A stretch of 64,000 nt of DNA from Bacteroidales bacterium UBA3653 (GTDB lineage: Bacteria > Bacteroidota > Bacteroidia > Bacteroidales > Paludibacteraceae), in assembly GCA_002373505.1 (NCBI GenBank), contig DFKE01000012.1:186001-250000 (forward strand). Direction: 5' to 3'. The stretch's first letter is position 1, and each line of letters opens with the position of its first letter. Shown here piece by piece: positions 51,571 to 62,400 of the stretch. The notes beneath the pieces are model-generated. The model made no database searches and was not told the DNA's origin. It worked only from the letters and a program-made list of their open reading frames with translations. A program made the position numbers and the translations under genes.

Positions 51571-52587
51571 ATGCCGAAAGATATAGCATTCATATTGTAC
51601 AACACTCCCGAGCATTCGGAGAAGGTGCAAGTCGTCGTCCGGGAGGAAACTCTCTGGATGACGCAGAAGGCTATGGCTGAGTTGTTTGGAGTAGATAAGT
51701 CGTCCATTAGCCGGCACTTGAAAAACATATTCGAGTCAGGCGAATTGGATGAAAAAGTGGTTGTTGCAAAAATTGAAACAACCACTCAGCATGGAGCGAT
51801 AGAGGGGAAAACGCAGACGACGGAGTCTAATTTTTACAACCTCGATGCGATCATCTCTGTGGGCTATCGTGTGAACTCCGTGCAGGCTACCCGTTTCCGC
51901 CAGTGGGCGACGAAGGTGCTGAATGAGTATATCCGTAAGGGTTTTGTGTTGGACGATGATCGGCTGAAGCAAGGCAAAGCGGCATTTGGTCAGGATTACT
52001 TCCGTGAGTTGCTGGAGCGCGTACGTTCCATCCGGGCTTCGGAACGCCGTATATGGCAGCAGATTACGGATATCTACGCGGAATGCAGTATTGATTACGA
52101 CAGCGATTCGCAGACGACGCGCGACTTCTATGCAATGATACAGAATAAGTTTCATTATGCGATTACGGGCAAAACGGCTGCGGAGATTGTATATGATGCG
52201 GCTGATCATACGAAACCGCACATGGGATTGACAACCTGGAAAAATTCGCCGGATGGACGTGTCTTGAAGTCAGACGTAACGATAGCGAAGAATTATTTGG
52301 ACGAGCAGCAGATTCGGCGTCTGGAGCGTGCGGTAACAGGATTCTTTGATTACATTGAGGACTTGATAGAGGAGGAGAATACTTTTACGATGCAGCAGTT
52401 TGCCAATAGTGTCAATGAGTTCTTGGAGTTCCGCAAGTTCAAGATTCTGCCAAACAAAGGGCGCGTGTCCAAGGCGCAGGCAGAAGAGAAAGCGGGACAG
52501 GAATATGAGATCTTCAATAAGACACAACTAATTGAATCAGACTTCGACAGAGAAGTGAAACAACTATTAGAGAACAACGACAAATAA
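51571..52587 (+). CDS. RhuM-family protein
   Basis: A 338-residue protein of the RhuM (virulence-associated) family, frequent in pathogenicity and defence islands; its biochemical role is unknown. The N-terminal 60 residues hold a helix-turn-helix-like segment (TLWMTQKAMAELFGVDKSSI) and the middle has NLDAIISVGYRVNS and a helical core (FRQWATKVLNEYIRKGFVLDDDRLKQ, in two parts). Length is complete for the family. A second, internally deleted copy lies at 53662. The C-terminal end leads into the recurrent spacer block at 52596. Confidence 0.85.
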   Translation: MPKDIAFILYNTPEHSEKVQVVVREETLWMTQKAMAELFGVDKSSISRHLKNIFESGELDEKVVVAKIETTTQHGAIEGKTQTTESNFYNLDAIISVGYRVNSVQATRFRQWATKVLNEYIRKGFVLDDDRLKQGKAAFGQDYFRELLERVRSIRASERRIWQQITDIYAECSIDYDSDSQTTRDFYAMIQNKFHYAITGKTAAEIVYDAADHTKPHMGLTTWKNSPDGRVLKSDVTIAKNYLDEQQIRRLERAVTGFFDYIEDLIEEENTFTMQQFANSVNEFLEFRKFKILPNKGRVSKAQAEEKAGQEYEIFNKTQLIESDFDREVKQLLENNDK

Positions 52588-52595
52588 GAAAACAT

Positions 52596-52612
52596 TAAGA
52601 TACAAAACGATA
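52596..52612 (+). repeat. Recurrent spacer block, copy 1
   Basis: TAAGATACAAAACGATA, preceded by ACAACGACAAATAAGAAAA. Related blocks lie at 53068, 54085 and 56399. Confidence 0.7.
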
Positions 52613-52623
52613 AGGAAACAAAA

Positions 52624-53059
52624 ATGCAAACCAATATCGAGGCATATAACCAAACTCCGCTGGCAGAACAATTCAATTTTACCGCGAATATCCAATTGTG
52701 AACACACTGCGTTCCCAATGCTTGAAGACGATGAGTTTTTTGCGGACTTGGTGTTTTATAACCGGTTATTGCGGTGCTTTGTGATAGTAGAACTGAAAAC
52801 GGGAGAACTGACTCATCAGGATTTAGGTCAATTGCAGATGTATGTCAATTACTATGACCGAAACGAAAAACTTCCCGAGGAGAATCCGACAATAGGCATA
52901 CTTCTGTGTTCAAGAAAAAATGACACATTGGTACGAACGACATTGCCAGAAAGCAATACAACAATTCTTGCGAGCGAGTATCAACTCTACTTGCCGACAG
53001 AGGAACAGTTGATAAATGAGATAGATGAAGTGAAAAGTAATTTTAACAACAACAAATAA
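52624..53059 (+). pseudogene. Remnant of a YhcG/DUF1016-type nuclease gene
   Basis: Two pieces. 52624-52701 encodes 25 residues (MQTNIEAYNQTPLAEQFNFT) and stops. 52718-53059 encodes 113 residues that match only the C-terminal half of YhcG-like PD-(D/E)XK nucleases (DLVFYNRLLRCFVIVELKTG, then LTHQDLGQLQMYVNYYD, PTIGILLC). The catalytic D...E-x-K region is present but the N-terminal DUF1016 domain is missing, so it is probably a remnant. The 25-residue piece does not belong to the same domain. Confidence 0.75.
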
Positions 53060-53067
53060 GAAAATAT

Positions 53068-53090
53068 TTAAGATACAAAAAAGATATGAC
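53068..53090 (+). repeat. Recurrent spacer block, copy 2
   Basis: TTAAGATACAAAAAAGATAT followed by GAC, preceded by AACAACAAATAAGAAAA. It lies directly before a 25-codon frame (53086-53163, MTTKFSSDSFISRMGYKNQN) that overlaps the KilA-N fragment. Confidence 0.7.
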
Positions 53091-53159
53091 AACAAAATTT
53101 TCAAGCGACTCATTCATTAGCCGGATGGGTTACAAAAACCAAAACCGCAAAAGTAATAA

Positions 53160-53405
53160 ATGATGTCTAAACTCAATAAAATAAATGTAGAAAACATAGA
53201 GATATCGGTTTTGCTTGGTGACAACGCCGGCGATTTTATTTGCCTGACCGATATGGCGCGTTATAAAGATAATGATCCATCGTTGATTATCAGTCACTGG
53301 ATGCGCTCCATTAACACATTGGATTATCTTGGGGCGTGGGAATTGATGCATAACCCTAATTTCAAACCCACCGAATTCGGTAGGTTTAAATCTGAGGCGA
53401 GATAA
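53160..53405 (+). pseudogene. Truncated KilA-N domain gene
   Basis: Eighty-one residues with the KilA-N beginning (GDFICLTDMARYKDNDPSLI, then SHWMRSINTLDYLGAWELMH, NPNFKPTEFGRFKSEA) that stop where the domain should continue. KilA-N proteins are phage and mobile-element DNA-binding proteins. The sequence after the stop is 7-mer-rich (CTCTAAT, CCCTAAC, CCCTAAT, 53440-53466) and then enters the duplicated RhuM promoter. Confidence 0.75.
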
Positions 53406-53468
53406 CCTCTATCGTCAATCCCCTCCCCGGTTCCGAAATAATCTCTAATCCCTAACTCCCTAATCCCC

Positions 53469-53661
53469 CAAAATCTCACGTTCTATTTTTCTGAATAATT
53501 AACACTTTGTCACTTAAAAGTAGCAAAAAGTACTTTTTTCAACACTTTTTTGGCAAATTTCTTTCGCATTTGGAAAAAAAGCAGTAACTTTGCGCCGCTT
53601 TATCGTGCGGCGCTCACTCCAGCGTACGGGCGAGCGAGTAAAAAATAAAGAGAAAGATACG
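53469..53661 (+). repeat. Promoter-leader segment duplicated from 51371-51570 (copy 2)
   Basis: Nearly identical to the leader of the intact RhuM gene, including TAACTTTG (53585-53592) and the GCGCCGC/GCGGCGC hairpin. Confidence 0.8.
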
Positions 53662-54074
53662 ATGCCGAAAGATATAGCATTCATATTGTACAACACTCCC
53701 GAGCATTCGGAGAAGGTGCAAGTAGTCGTCCGGGAGGAAACTCTATGGATGACGCAGATGGCTATGGCTGAGTTGTTTGGAGTAGATAAGTCGTCCATTA
53801 GCCGACATTTGAAAAATATATTCGAGTCAGGAGAATTGGATGAAAAAGTGGTTGTTGCAAAAATTGAAACAACCACTCAGCATGGAGCGATAGAGGGGAA
53901 AACGCAGACGACGGAGTCTAATTTTTACAACCTCGATGCGATAATCTCTGTCGGCTATCGTGTGAACTCCGTGCAGGCAACCCGTTTCCGCCAGTGATAT
54001 TCAATAAGACACAACTAATCGAATCAGACTTCGATAAAGAAGTAAAGCAGTTATTGGAGAATAGCGATAAATAA
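53662..54074 (+). pseudogene. RhuM gene with an internal deletion
   Basis: 53662-53996 encodes the first 111 residues of the RhuM protein with only a few changes, then a stop at the deletion joint (CCGCCAGTGATATTC). From there 53999-54074 is the 3' end of the same gene (IFNKTQLIESDFDKEVKQLL, in another frame). About 600 bp are missing compared with the intact copy. Confidence 0.85.
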
Positions 54075-54084
54075 CAACGATAAT

Positions 54085-54107
54085 TTAAGATACAAAATGA
54101 TATGACA
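54085..54107 (+). repeat. Recurrent spacer block, copy 3
   Basis: TTAAGATACAAAATGATATG then ACA, including the lgt start codon. Preceded by GATAAATAACAACGATAAT. Confidence 0.7.
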
Positions 54108-54950
54108 AGTATATTAAACTATATCACATGGGATGTGTCTCGATTCATTTATGTGGGCGAGGATGTCACTATTAGTTGGTATTGGGTAATGTGGACGCTT
54201 GGATTAGTAGGTATGCTTATCACATTGTTGGTGACATTCAAGCATGATGGTGTTCCGACGTATAAGGCATTGATCACTTTTGTGGTAGCAACAGTGTTTA
54301 TCATGGTATTTGGACATTTAGTCCACGGCTTGTTTTATGAATGGACCTATTGGCCCGAAAATCCTGTGCATTTTTTGGGGACAGATTGGAGCTATAGAAA
54401 TTATTTCTTCGATGAGCCGCATGCATTTCTGGAATTTAGTGGAGGCTATGCAAGTCATGGTATGGCATTAGGGGTGATTTTAACTGGTGTAATCTTGTCT
54501 AAGTATATTAAACGCAACATGTGGTGGATTGTAGACAGGTGCATCATGGGATTCATGATACTTGCAATAACAGTGCGTATAGGTAACTTTTTTAATTCAG
54601 AAATTTATGGTATAGAGACCACATTGCCATGGGGAGTAATTTTCCCAGGAGAGAGCGCCCCTGCTCATCCGACGCAATTCTATGAAATGGCATCTTATGT
54701 AATAGCTTTAGCAATAGGCTGGGGATTGTACTTAAAATTCGATGAAGGGAAATACAATGGACTGATTACAAGCGAAATATTTCTTGTTACCATGGCAGCA
54801 AGAATCCTAATAGAGTTTGTTAAATTACCACAAAAACCGATAGAACAAAGCTGGTTACTTGATATGGGGCAATGGCTTTCTATCCCATATATAATCTGGA
54901 TGAGTTGGTTGTTGTTTCATTCATTACGTGCCGGAAGAACAATAGAATAG
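54102..54950 (+). CDS. Lgt-family prolipoprotein diacylglyceryl transferase (accessory-type)
   Basis: Transfers a diacylglyceryl group to the lipobox cysteine of prolipoproteins. A 282-residue membrane protein with about seven hydrophobic segments and the Lgt signatures GGYASHGMALG (~123-133), RIGNFFNSEIYG (~161-172) and HPTQFYE (~192-198). Some positions differ from typical Lgt (NSEIYG instead of NGELYG). Base composition is more AT-rich than the housekeeping genes. Standing in an island next to a phosphoethanolamine transferase and a giant surface protein, it may be an accessory copy; whether a second lgt exists elsewhere cannot be seen. Confidence 0.85.
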   Translation: MTSILNYITWDVSRFIYVGEDVTISWYWVMWTLGLVGMLITLLVTFKHDGVPTYKALITFVVATVFIMVFGHLVHGLFYEWTYWPENPVHFLGTDWSYRNYFFDEPHAFLEFSGGYASHGMALGVILTGVILSKYIKRNMWWIVDRCIMGFMILAITVRIGNFFNSEIYGIETTLPWGVIFPGESAPAHPTQFYEMASYVIALAIGWGLYLKFDEGKYNGLITSEIFLVTMAARILIEFVKLPQKPIEQSWLLDMGQWLSIPYIIWMSWLLFHSLRAGRTIE

Positions 54951-54990
54951 TTATCTCCGTGGTAAATATACGAAAAGGTAGATATCTTTC

Positions 54991-56394
54991 ATGAAAGGGA
55001 ATAAATTATTCATAGTATTAATATGCTTGCTGACGTTAGTTTGGTTAAGTGCTTCTGTAGAATTAGTAATTTTATTTGCGTGTCATGATTTTTGTACAGC
55101 CGGAGAACTTTTCGCTTTTTTGATTCCTAATAAATATGAAGCAAACGATATTAGTACATACATCCTGCGATTTGAACTCCCATATTTATTCTTGCTAACG
55201 TGTTGTCTTGTAGGTGTTGGTGTTGGTATTTGGTATCTAACGAGAAAACTTACGCCCCCAAGAGTCTTTTTTGCGGTGCTGATAACAGGCGCTTTACTGG
55301 CACCTTTCATTATTCCTAATCAACCATGTTGCCTGCTTCGAGAGGTTATCGTGGTGAGTCGGCAGATACTAAAAGTAAAGCGAAACAAAGATAATGCAAA
55401 AGACTTTTTATATCCTATCAGCAAATCCCAGAATATAGAAGAAACAAAAGAGGTATATATATTCTCCTTAGGAGAGTCATTGAGATACCATAATTTATCT
55501 CTTAATGGGGAATACAAACGAGATACTAATCCTTTGCTTAAAAAACAAAGAAATTTATATTTATTTTCCGATTACTATGCAAATGCAACTTTAACTCAAT
55601 ATGCTCTTCCAATCATATTTACAGGTGTAAAAGGTGAGAAATATGAGACCCATTTTAATCGAAAAACGTTAGCATATCCTTTTAAAGAGGTGGGGTTTTA
55701 TACCGCATTGATTAGCAACGAAGAGCAATTATTAAATAATGGGCTGCACGATTATCTTACGCAAGATTTTGATACCCTAATATGGGTAGAGAATGATAGC
55801 TTAATTGCTCCAAAGGCACAAGAATTAGTAAAACAAAAACATAAACTATTTATTGTAACGCACTTTCTAGGAAACCATTTCCTTTATAGGAATTGTCCGG
55901 AAGGGTATAGAAAATGGTTGCCCGACTATAATTTAACTCCAAGAGCTTCCAGTGATAGCTTGTTTATTAATGCGTATGACAATACAGTCCTATATGTAGA
56001 TGCGCTATTAAATAAGTTTATCACTGATTTAGACGAAGAAGACATGATTTGTTCATTACTCTTCATTTCTGATCATGGAGAGCGAATAATGAAACATTTT
56101 GGAGTACATGGCCACACCTACCATCCTACAAAAGAAGAATATCATGTACCATTGATGGTGTGGTATAGTGACGAGTATAAGGATGCTTACCCGCAGAAAG
56201 TAGAAAACGTGATAAAACATAAAGGCAAGCCAGTATGTGCCGACCATGTGTTCTGGTCGGTGCTTGATATGGCAGGGATAGCGATTAATGGAGGATTGAT
56301 GAATGAGATGAGCATATTCTCCGATGCCTTGGCTCCGCATGAGCGCACACTGCTACTACCTGATGGTAAAAGTGTGATAAAACTTGATAAGTGA
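54991..56394 (+). CDS. EptA-like phosphoethanolamine transferase
   Basis: Membrane enzyme of the alkaline-phosphatase/sulfatase superfamily that moves phosphoethanolamine onto a surface glycan or lipid. Three membrane segments lie in the first ~110 residues. The catalytic part has IFSLGESLRYHNLSLNGEY (metal-binding Glu), a YANATLTQYALPIIFTG segment with the candidate Thr nucleophile, and ISDHGER plus GVHGHTYHP (metal-binding Asp, His). The 467-residue protein is shorter in its membrane part than E. coli EptA (five segments). It follows the Lgt-like gene by 40 bp and precedes giant gene 2 by 22 bp. The acceptor could be the giant protein's glycan, a lipid or lipid A; this is inference. Confidence 0.85.
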   Translation: MKGNKLFIVLICLLTLVWLSASVELVILFACHDFCTAGELFAFLIPNKYEANDISTYILRFELPYLFLLTCCLVGVGVGIWYLTRKLTPPRVFFAVLITGALLAPFIIPNQPCCLLREVIVVSRQILKVKRNKDNAKDFLYPISKSQNIEETKEVYIFSLGESLRYHNLSLNGEYKRDTNPLLKKQRNLYLFSDYYANATLTQYALPIIFTGVKGEKYETHFNRKTLAYPFKEVGFYTALISNEEQLLNNGLHDYLTQDFDTLIWVENDSLIAPKAQELVKQKHKLFIVTHFLGNHFLYRNCPEGYRKWLPDYNLTPRASSDSLFINAYDNTVLYVDALLNKFITDLDEEDMICSLLFISDHGERIMKHFGVHGHTYHPTKEEYHVPLMVWYSDEYKDAYPQKVENVIKHKGKPVCADHVFWSVLDMAGIAINGGLMNEMSIFSDALAPHERTLLLPDGKSVIKLDK

Positions 56395-56398
56395 AAAT

Positions 56399-56420
56399 AT
56401 ATAAGACACAAAAGATATGA
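56399..56420 (+). repeat. Recurrent spacer block, copy 4
   Basis: ATATAAGACACAAAAGATAT then GA, overlapping the start of giant gene 2. Confidence 0.6.
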
Positions 56421-59400
56421 AAAATTTATTCAAGCAAATCATTAAAAATGTAGAAGGTATGAATAATGCCAGTAACGCGAGAAGCGTAGTGATTACGTTT
56501 GTAGCGACAGTGTGCCTTCTCTTTGCTTTGCCACAAGGTGCGAAGGCAGAGGAAAGAGAGAAGGAGTACACTGCAGTAAATGGGAATGCTCCAAGTTTAT
56601 GGAAAGCTGCATTCCCCACAACGGATATAGTAAGTATCACCTATCTAAACAATGACGCCGGTTCTCGTGACGGTAAGTTGCGTATTGCAGGAAGTGATGG
56701 TACTGGTCAAACAGGATATATGACTTTTTCTGCCCAGAATAATACGTATATTCATACCTATCAATACACAGGTAACGAGTCGCAGAATGCAGGCTATGCC
56801 TATTTTAATGATGGTTATAATGTTACGACCGCATCAGCATCTTCATATAAACTGAAGCTTAAGGGGCAATCTAATCAAAATCGCGGCCCGGTAACTTTAG
56901 ATAAGCCATCAACTAATATTGTGATTAACGATGCAGGATCTGGAGGATGTTCCCCTACGTATGTCCATGGTGATATTAGTTATGCGAAATTTGTTGTTTG
57001 GATTCCTGAGGTAAAGCCGGATGCTTCCAGTAACTACGAAGCAAACTATCCCGTTTCGGAAGTTATCAAAACAACCGGAACGGCTACTTCTACGCAAAGT
57101 GTGACTGTGAATGTGTCCGAAGCAATAGCAGTGGGCGATTTTGAGGCGGCATGGGAAAATAAAGTGGGGAAAGGTACATTCTCTACGCCGAATTTAACGC
57201 TTTCTGCGGATAAGAAAACACTTACCGTGACCTTTACCTATACCTCTGCTTCCGGCACGAGCTGGCAAGATGGTTCTGGATATTCGGCGGATTTGGTTAT
57301 CTCGTCTCAAAATACCATCAATGATAAAACATATACTTACCATGTGAGCGGTGCTGCTACCGACCAAAAGCCAGAGGCATCCATTAGTTGGAAAATAGGA
57401 AGTACATTGTATGTGGGAGATAAGTTTGATGCAGGTGATATTATCAGCACGAATAGTGCCGGAGATTACTCCTTCACGACATCTATGAGTGAAGTGGCAT
57501 ATATTGATGATTATCAAGGTTTGTCTATCTTAAAAGATGACGCAAATACGATTACAATTACCGTTAAACAAGTCGCAGCCGGTGATTATGGAGAGACAAC
57601 GAGAACGCATACGTTTTCTGTCAGTAAGCGAACGGCTACGTTTACGTTCAATCCTTATGGCGCGAATGAAGCTTTGCCGGGAACGTTGTTTACCGGTCAA
57701 CCGACTTACACTGGATTTATCACGCAGACAACCGCTCTGCCGGTGTTGAGTGCGGCAAAGTATCAATTGCCGGAACTGACCTATACATTGGATACAGAAA
57801 ACTATCTATCCATCGATGCTTCTGGTAATGCAACGACTAAATTATCGGCAGGAACGACACATCTTACTATTACCGGAACGGGTAACGATGCGTGGAACGA
57901 CATTCATGCGGAGTACGATGTCGTGGTTGTAAAGGATCCGAAGTGTACGGAGTTATGCCTTTCGACAACTAGCGTATATGTAGATTTAACGAAAGGAAGT
58001 GACTTCCTTTGGTTAGGAGCAGGTAGTGAGGGTAACTTCACGTGGGCGAGCAATCAATTGAAAATAGGTGATTCGCACGATAAGTATTCTCGAACAACCA
58101 ATGTTATGATGCACTTTGAGGGAGCACCGGACAAACTACAGATTACGTACAATTCAGATAATTCCGGAACACTCACCATCAAGCAAAGTGCGGATGGCTC
58201 TTCGTGGGGTACTACGTCTATCAATAGTACATCTACATCAACCAGTTCAACAACAAACGATAATATCCAGCTCAACGAAGCTACTCGATATCTACAGATA
58301 ACTTATTCTGGCATTAAATATATTTATTTTAGTAAGTTCTGTATTACCGCCAAATCTACGTTTAGCGTGCCTTCTACTGTGCAGTTAACCCAGTCGGGCG
58401 GCGTGGTACTTGACGAGATATTCAATGTATCGCAAGATAACATCAAACAGATAACTATCACCAGCAGTAATCCTCATTTTACCGTTTCTCCTTCGACGCT
58501 CGCTGCCGCGCAAGGCTTGGGATATGGTCACAGTGTGATACCGATAACGGTATCTTTCGCTGGTTCAGATGAGACAGAGACGGCTACACTGACGCTTTCG
58601 GCTACTACGATGGATGATGTGGCATTAACGAGTAAAACGATTGCTGTTTCCATCATTCACCCGACACACTATGTGCAAGGTATTGCAAGGGTCGGAACAG
58701 GTTGGGGTAAGGTGCATATCGCGACTGATGCTACCGTACCAGATGCTTCTGCATACGTCGGAGGCGGAAGCGCCGGTGTGGGGGCTACGATGAGTACGGC
58801 GGTGCTTAACTGCGGTGCAACGGGAGAAGGGGATACCAAGACCTTTACGCTTCGCGCTATGCCAGATAACACGTGGCAGTTTGCAGAATGGCAAGACCAA
58901 GCAGGAAACTTCCTTAGCGGCGATAACCCATATGTTGCCAATGCGACGGCACTTTCAGCTGACGCGGCGCATCCAACGCAGTATACATACAAAGCCATTT
59001 TCTTCAAAGGATTTAATTCTGCTCCTGTATTCCGTTTGGAGAATCTCAATCTGGCAGATACCAAGTCCGGACAGTCTGTAGGCGGCACCTTGGTAGTGGA
59101 AGGCGATCCTTCCGGCCGTCCGAAATACATCGTAGCAAATGAGGTGTCTGTCTCATTTGAGGATATAGCTGGTCATACCGGAGAGGCAGCAAAGTTCTCG
59201 GCAGGCACTTACAACAAGGGTACCCATAGTTTCCCCATTACCTTTGATCCTCGTCCTAACAAACATTTGACGGACAGAACATATCAGGCAAAAGCCGTAG
59301 TGACGGCTACGAACGATGAGTTTGATGAGAACGGCGATTTCTTGCAAAAACGTACAACAACGCACGAGTGTCTCGTAACAGTGGTTTGCCATCCGGCAGA

Positions 59401-62400
59401 CATGGCGTCGTTCAATGTGCCGGACGAGATAGATTTCGGCTATGTGGAGCAAGAAGCGTCTTGGGGACGTGTGCTTACTATGACGAACATCGAGAATATG
59501 GAGGGCGATGCATCATTGACTTTGTCAAATACCATCTTTACCAACATGGGATACGGAGGTGGCTCTTTCTCCTTGGGATATACCTTCCATGCCGGTCAAG
59601 AGGGCTTGTTAACGGCTACAGCTACCGTTACAGCGCGTAACTATGATGATGTTGAAGTATCGAAAGATGTGACCCTTAAAGTAGTAGCTAATAAGCCGCA
59701 ATTTGAGGTGTCTAATCTGTCTATGGGCAGTATGGTATCCGGTGATGAGCCTATCAGTGCTTACCTCCCATTGGGTAATCTGCATGGAGCTGATCCTTCG
59801 GAGATTACTATCACTATTACAGATTCTCCGGGACATGCCGGCGAATCGGCTGTGTTCAGTTCTTTGGATTATGATGAGTCCGCCGAAGCATTCTATATCA
59901 CTTTCGCTCCGGTTGGCGCACATGTGGATGATAAAGCATATCAAGCGCAAGCTACTATATCGGCGACCAACTTAGTAGGTACAACCACAGTAACGGTGCT
60001 CATCAATGCTACCGTCCTGACATCCGCTCCCGCTACCTTTGATGTGGAGGCAAGCCATAATTTCGGAAGCCTGCAACGCAACCAGTCTGCTTTCTGGAAT
60101 GTTGAGTTGACCAATATCAGCAATGCCGGAGAAGAATTGCCGTCTATCAGCTTTACGGGCACTAACGCAGAATATTTCTCGGCAGAAGCATACGATCCGG
60201 TAAACCACCGGTTCACCGTTAAATTTACCCCGCTGGCGGTGAATCCGTCTTGTAGCGCAACGGCTCATGTAGTGGTGAAAAACTTTGATGGCAAACCGAC
60301 CGAGAAAACGATTACCCTCACCGGTACTTGTGTTCCCGCTCCTGCTGCCTCGTTCGATGTACAGAATAGCGATAACGAGTCGGTTGTTGGTACGGGTGTT
60401 TATTTCGGAGATTTCAACGTGGGCGACGCGGCTACACGTACCCTATACATCGCAAATCTGCTGAATATCAAAGAAGGTACCGTTCCGGCTGTCAGCATCT
60501 CGCCCGAGGGTAAGTTTGCTGCGGCTGCCTACAATGCTACAACCAAATCCTTTGATATTACCTTTACCGCTCTTGAGGGAATGGAGACGGTGCAGAACGC
60601 AGTAGCAACATTCACAGTGCTCAATAACGATGACCAAGTTACGGAAAAGACCGTTCCACTGTCTGCTTTCGTGGTCAAACCGGCAGATTTCGATGTCCGC
60701 GTGACTTCAGCAGGCGGAGGGGTATTGTTAGAGGGCTCTTGGGCTGATGGTCTGGCTGAGGCGAACAAACCTGCCAATGCGGGCTGTACAGTAACCCTCA
60801 TGCGCGCCGTAACCGGGTTGACGGCATACCAGGAAATCAAGAATACATTCACCCTTGACCTCAATGGTAAAAAATTATCAGGTAAGAATAACGGTTCTAT
60901 CATTTATGTCAATGGTGCAGGTAAGACGCTGACGATTAAAGATAGCAAGTCCGACGGACGAATCGAGAATATCAACAATACTTTCCCCGGCATCGCGTAT
61001 GGCGTGAATGTCACTGCCGGAAGCTTGATGCTCCATAGTGGTACCATCTATGTGGAGAATAATGGAGCAAGCGGTCGCAAAGCCGTAGGTATCTTGAATA
61101 AACTAAATACGAATGTTACCATCAATGGCGGTAAAGTGGAAGTATATGGATATAACGATTCATATGGTATCTATCAAGGTTCCGATGCCGGCGATAATAT
61201 GACGTTCACTATGAACAATGGCGAAGTGACCATTGAGGGTGCGACTAATATTATGGGAGTTTATGCCAGAGGAAATGTCAATATCAACGGTGGAGTGATA
61301 AACGCTACTGCAACATCAAGATATAGCTTTGGTATTCGTTTGTATGCAACCGCCAATGCAACGGCGACCAATTGTGTTTGGGGCAAATTGAATATGACAG
61401 GTGGTACTATAAATAGTACTTGTAATTCAGATGCTAATGCAGCGCGAGAAACCTATGGAGTTTACTTCGATTGCAGTAATGCAGCAATGGGCACTTCGAC
61501 TGCCACAGATGGTTCACATGCTAATAAAGCTGCTGCAATAGGAACAATCAGCAACGCAACCATCAATGCTACTACTTATGGGAATACTGCATATGGTATA
61601 ATCGCATATGGTAGTTATAACTCCAAAACCAATACATACGATGTAATCCGTGTCAATAACTCCACCATTAATGCAACAGCTAAGTATTATAACGCGTATG
61701 GCGTATATGCCACCGGAGGTGTGGATGCTACCAATAATGTAACTCCTAGCGGAACAACGGGTGCTGTTTATTTCGCGAATGTAGAGTTGACGGACTGCGA
61801 AGTAAATGCTACAGTTAACACTTATACAACAGCATATGCAGTATGGGCTACCACAGGTTCGGGTACTATCTACAAAGACAAACAACCGAATTACTACGGC
61901 GAGTATGCCGGAGGTGCTACCGTAACCATCAATAGCGGAACTTATACTGCCACAACAGGTACTACAAATGCGTATGCAGCAGTAACTTCCACTCGCTCCA
62001 AAACCATCTATGATTCCGAGACAAGCGTATATGCCGAGCGTACCTTGGGCGGCAACGCAGAGGGATACGCAACGCTGAATATCCATGGCGGCACCTTCCG
62101 TGCCAATGCCGGAACAACAACTGCTCGTGCCGTGTCGAATGGTGGTAATTGTACCATCGACGGTGGTGAGTTCTATGCCACTACAGGAACGTCAACGGCA
62201 TATGGTCTATATACAGTGAGTGGTAAACTGAAAGCAACCGGCATTAAGGTAGATGTGACTGCCGGTACAGGTACTGCATACGGAATTGTGGTTGATGTTG
62301 CCGGTGCTCCTACAGGTAACCAAGCTTGGACCGGATTTACATATGCAGGTGATGCTGAACTGAACAACTTGGATGTAACAGTTAAGACATCTACTGCGAC

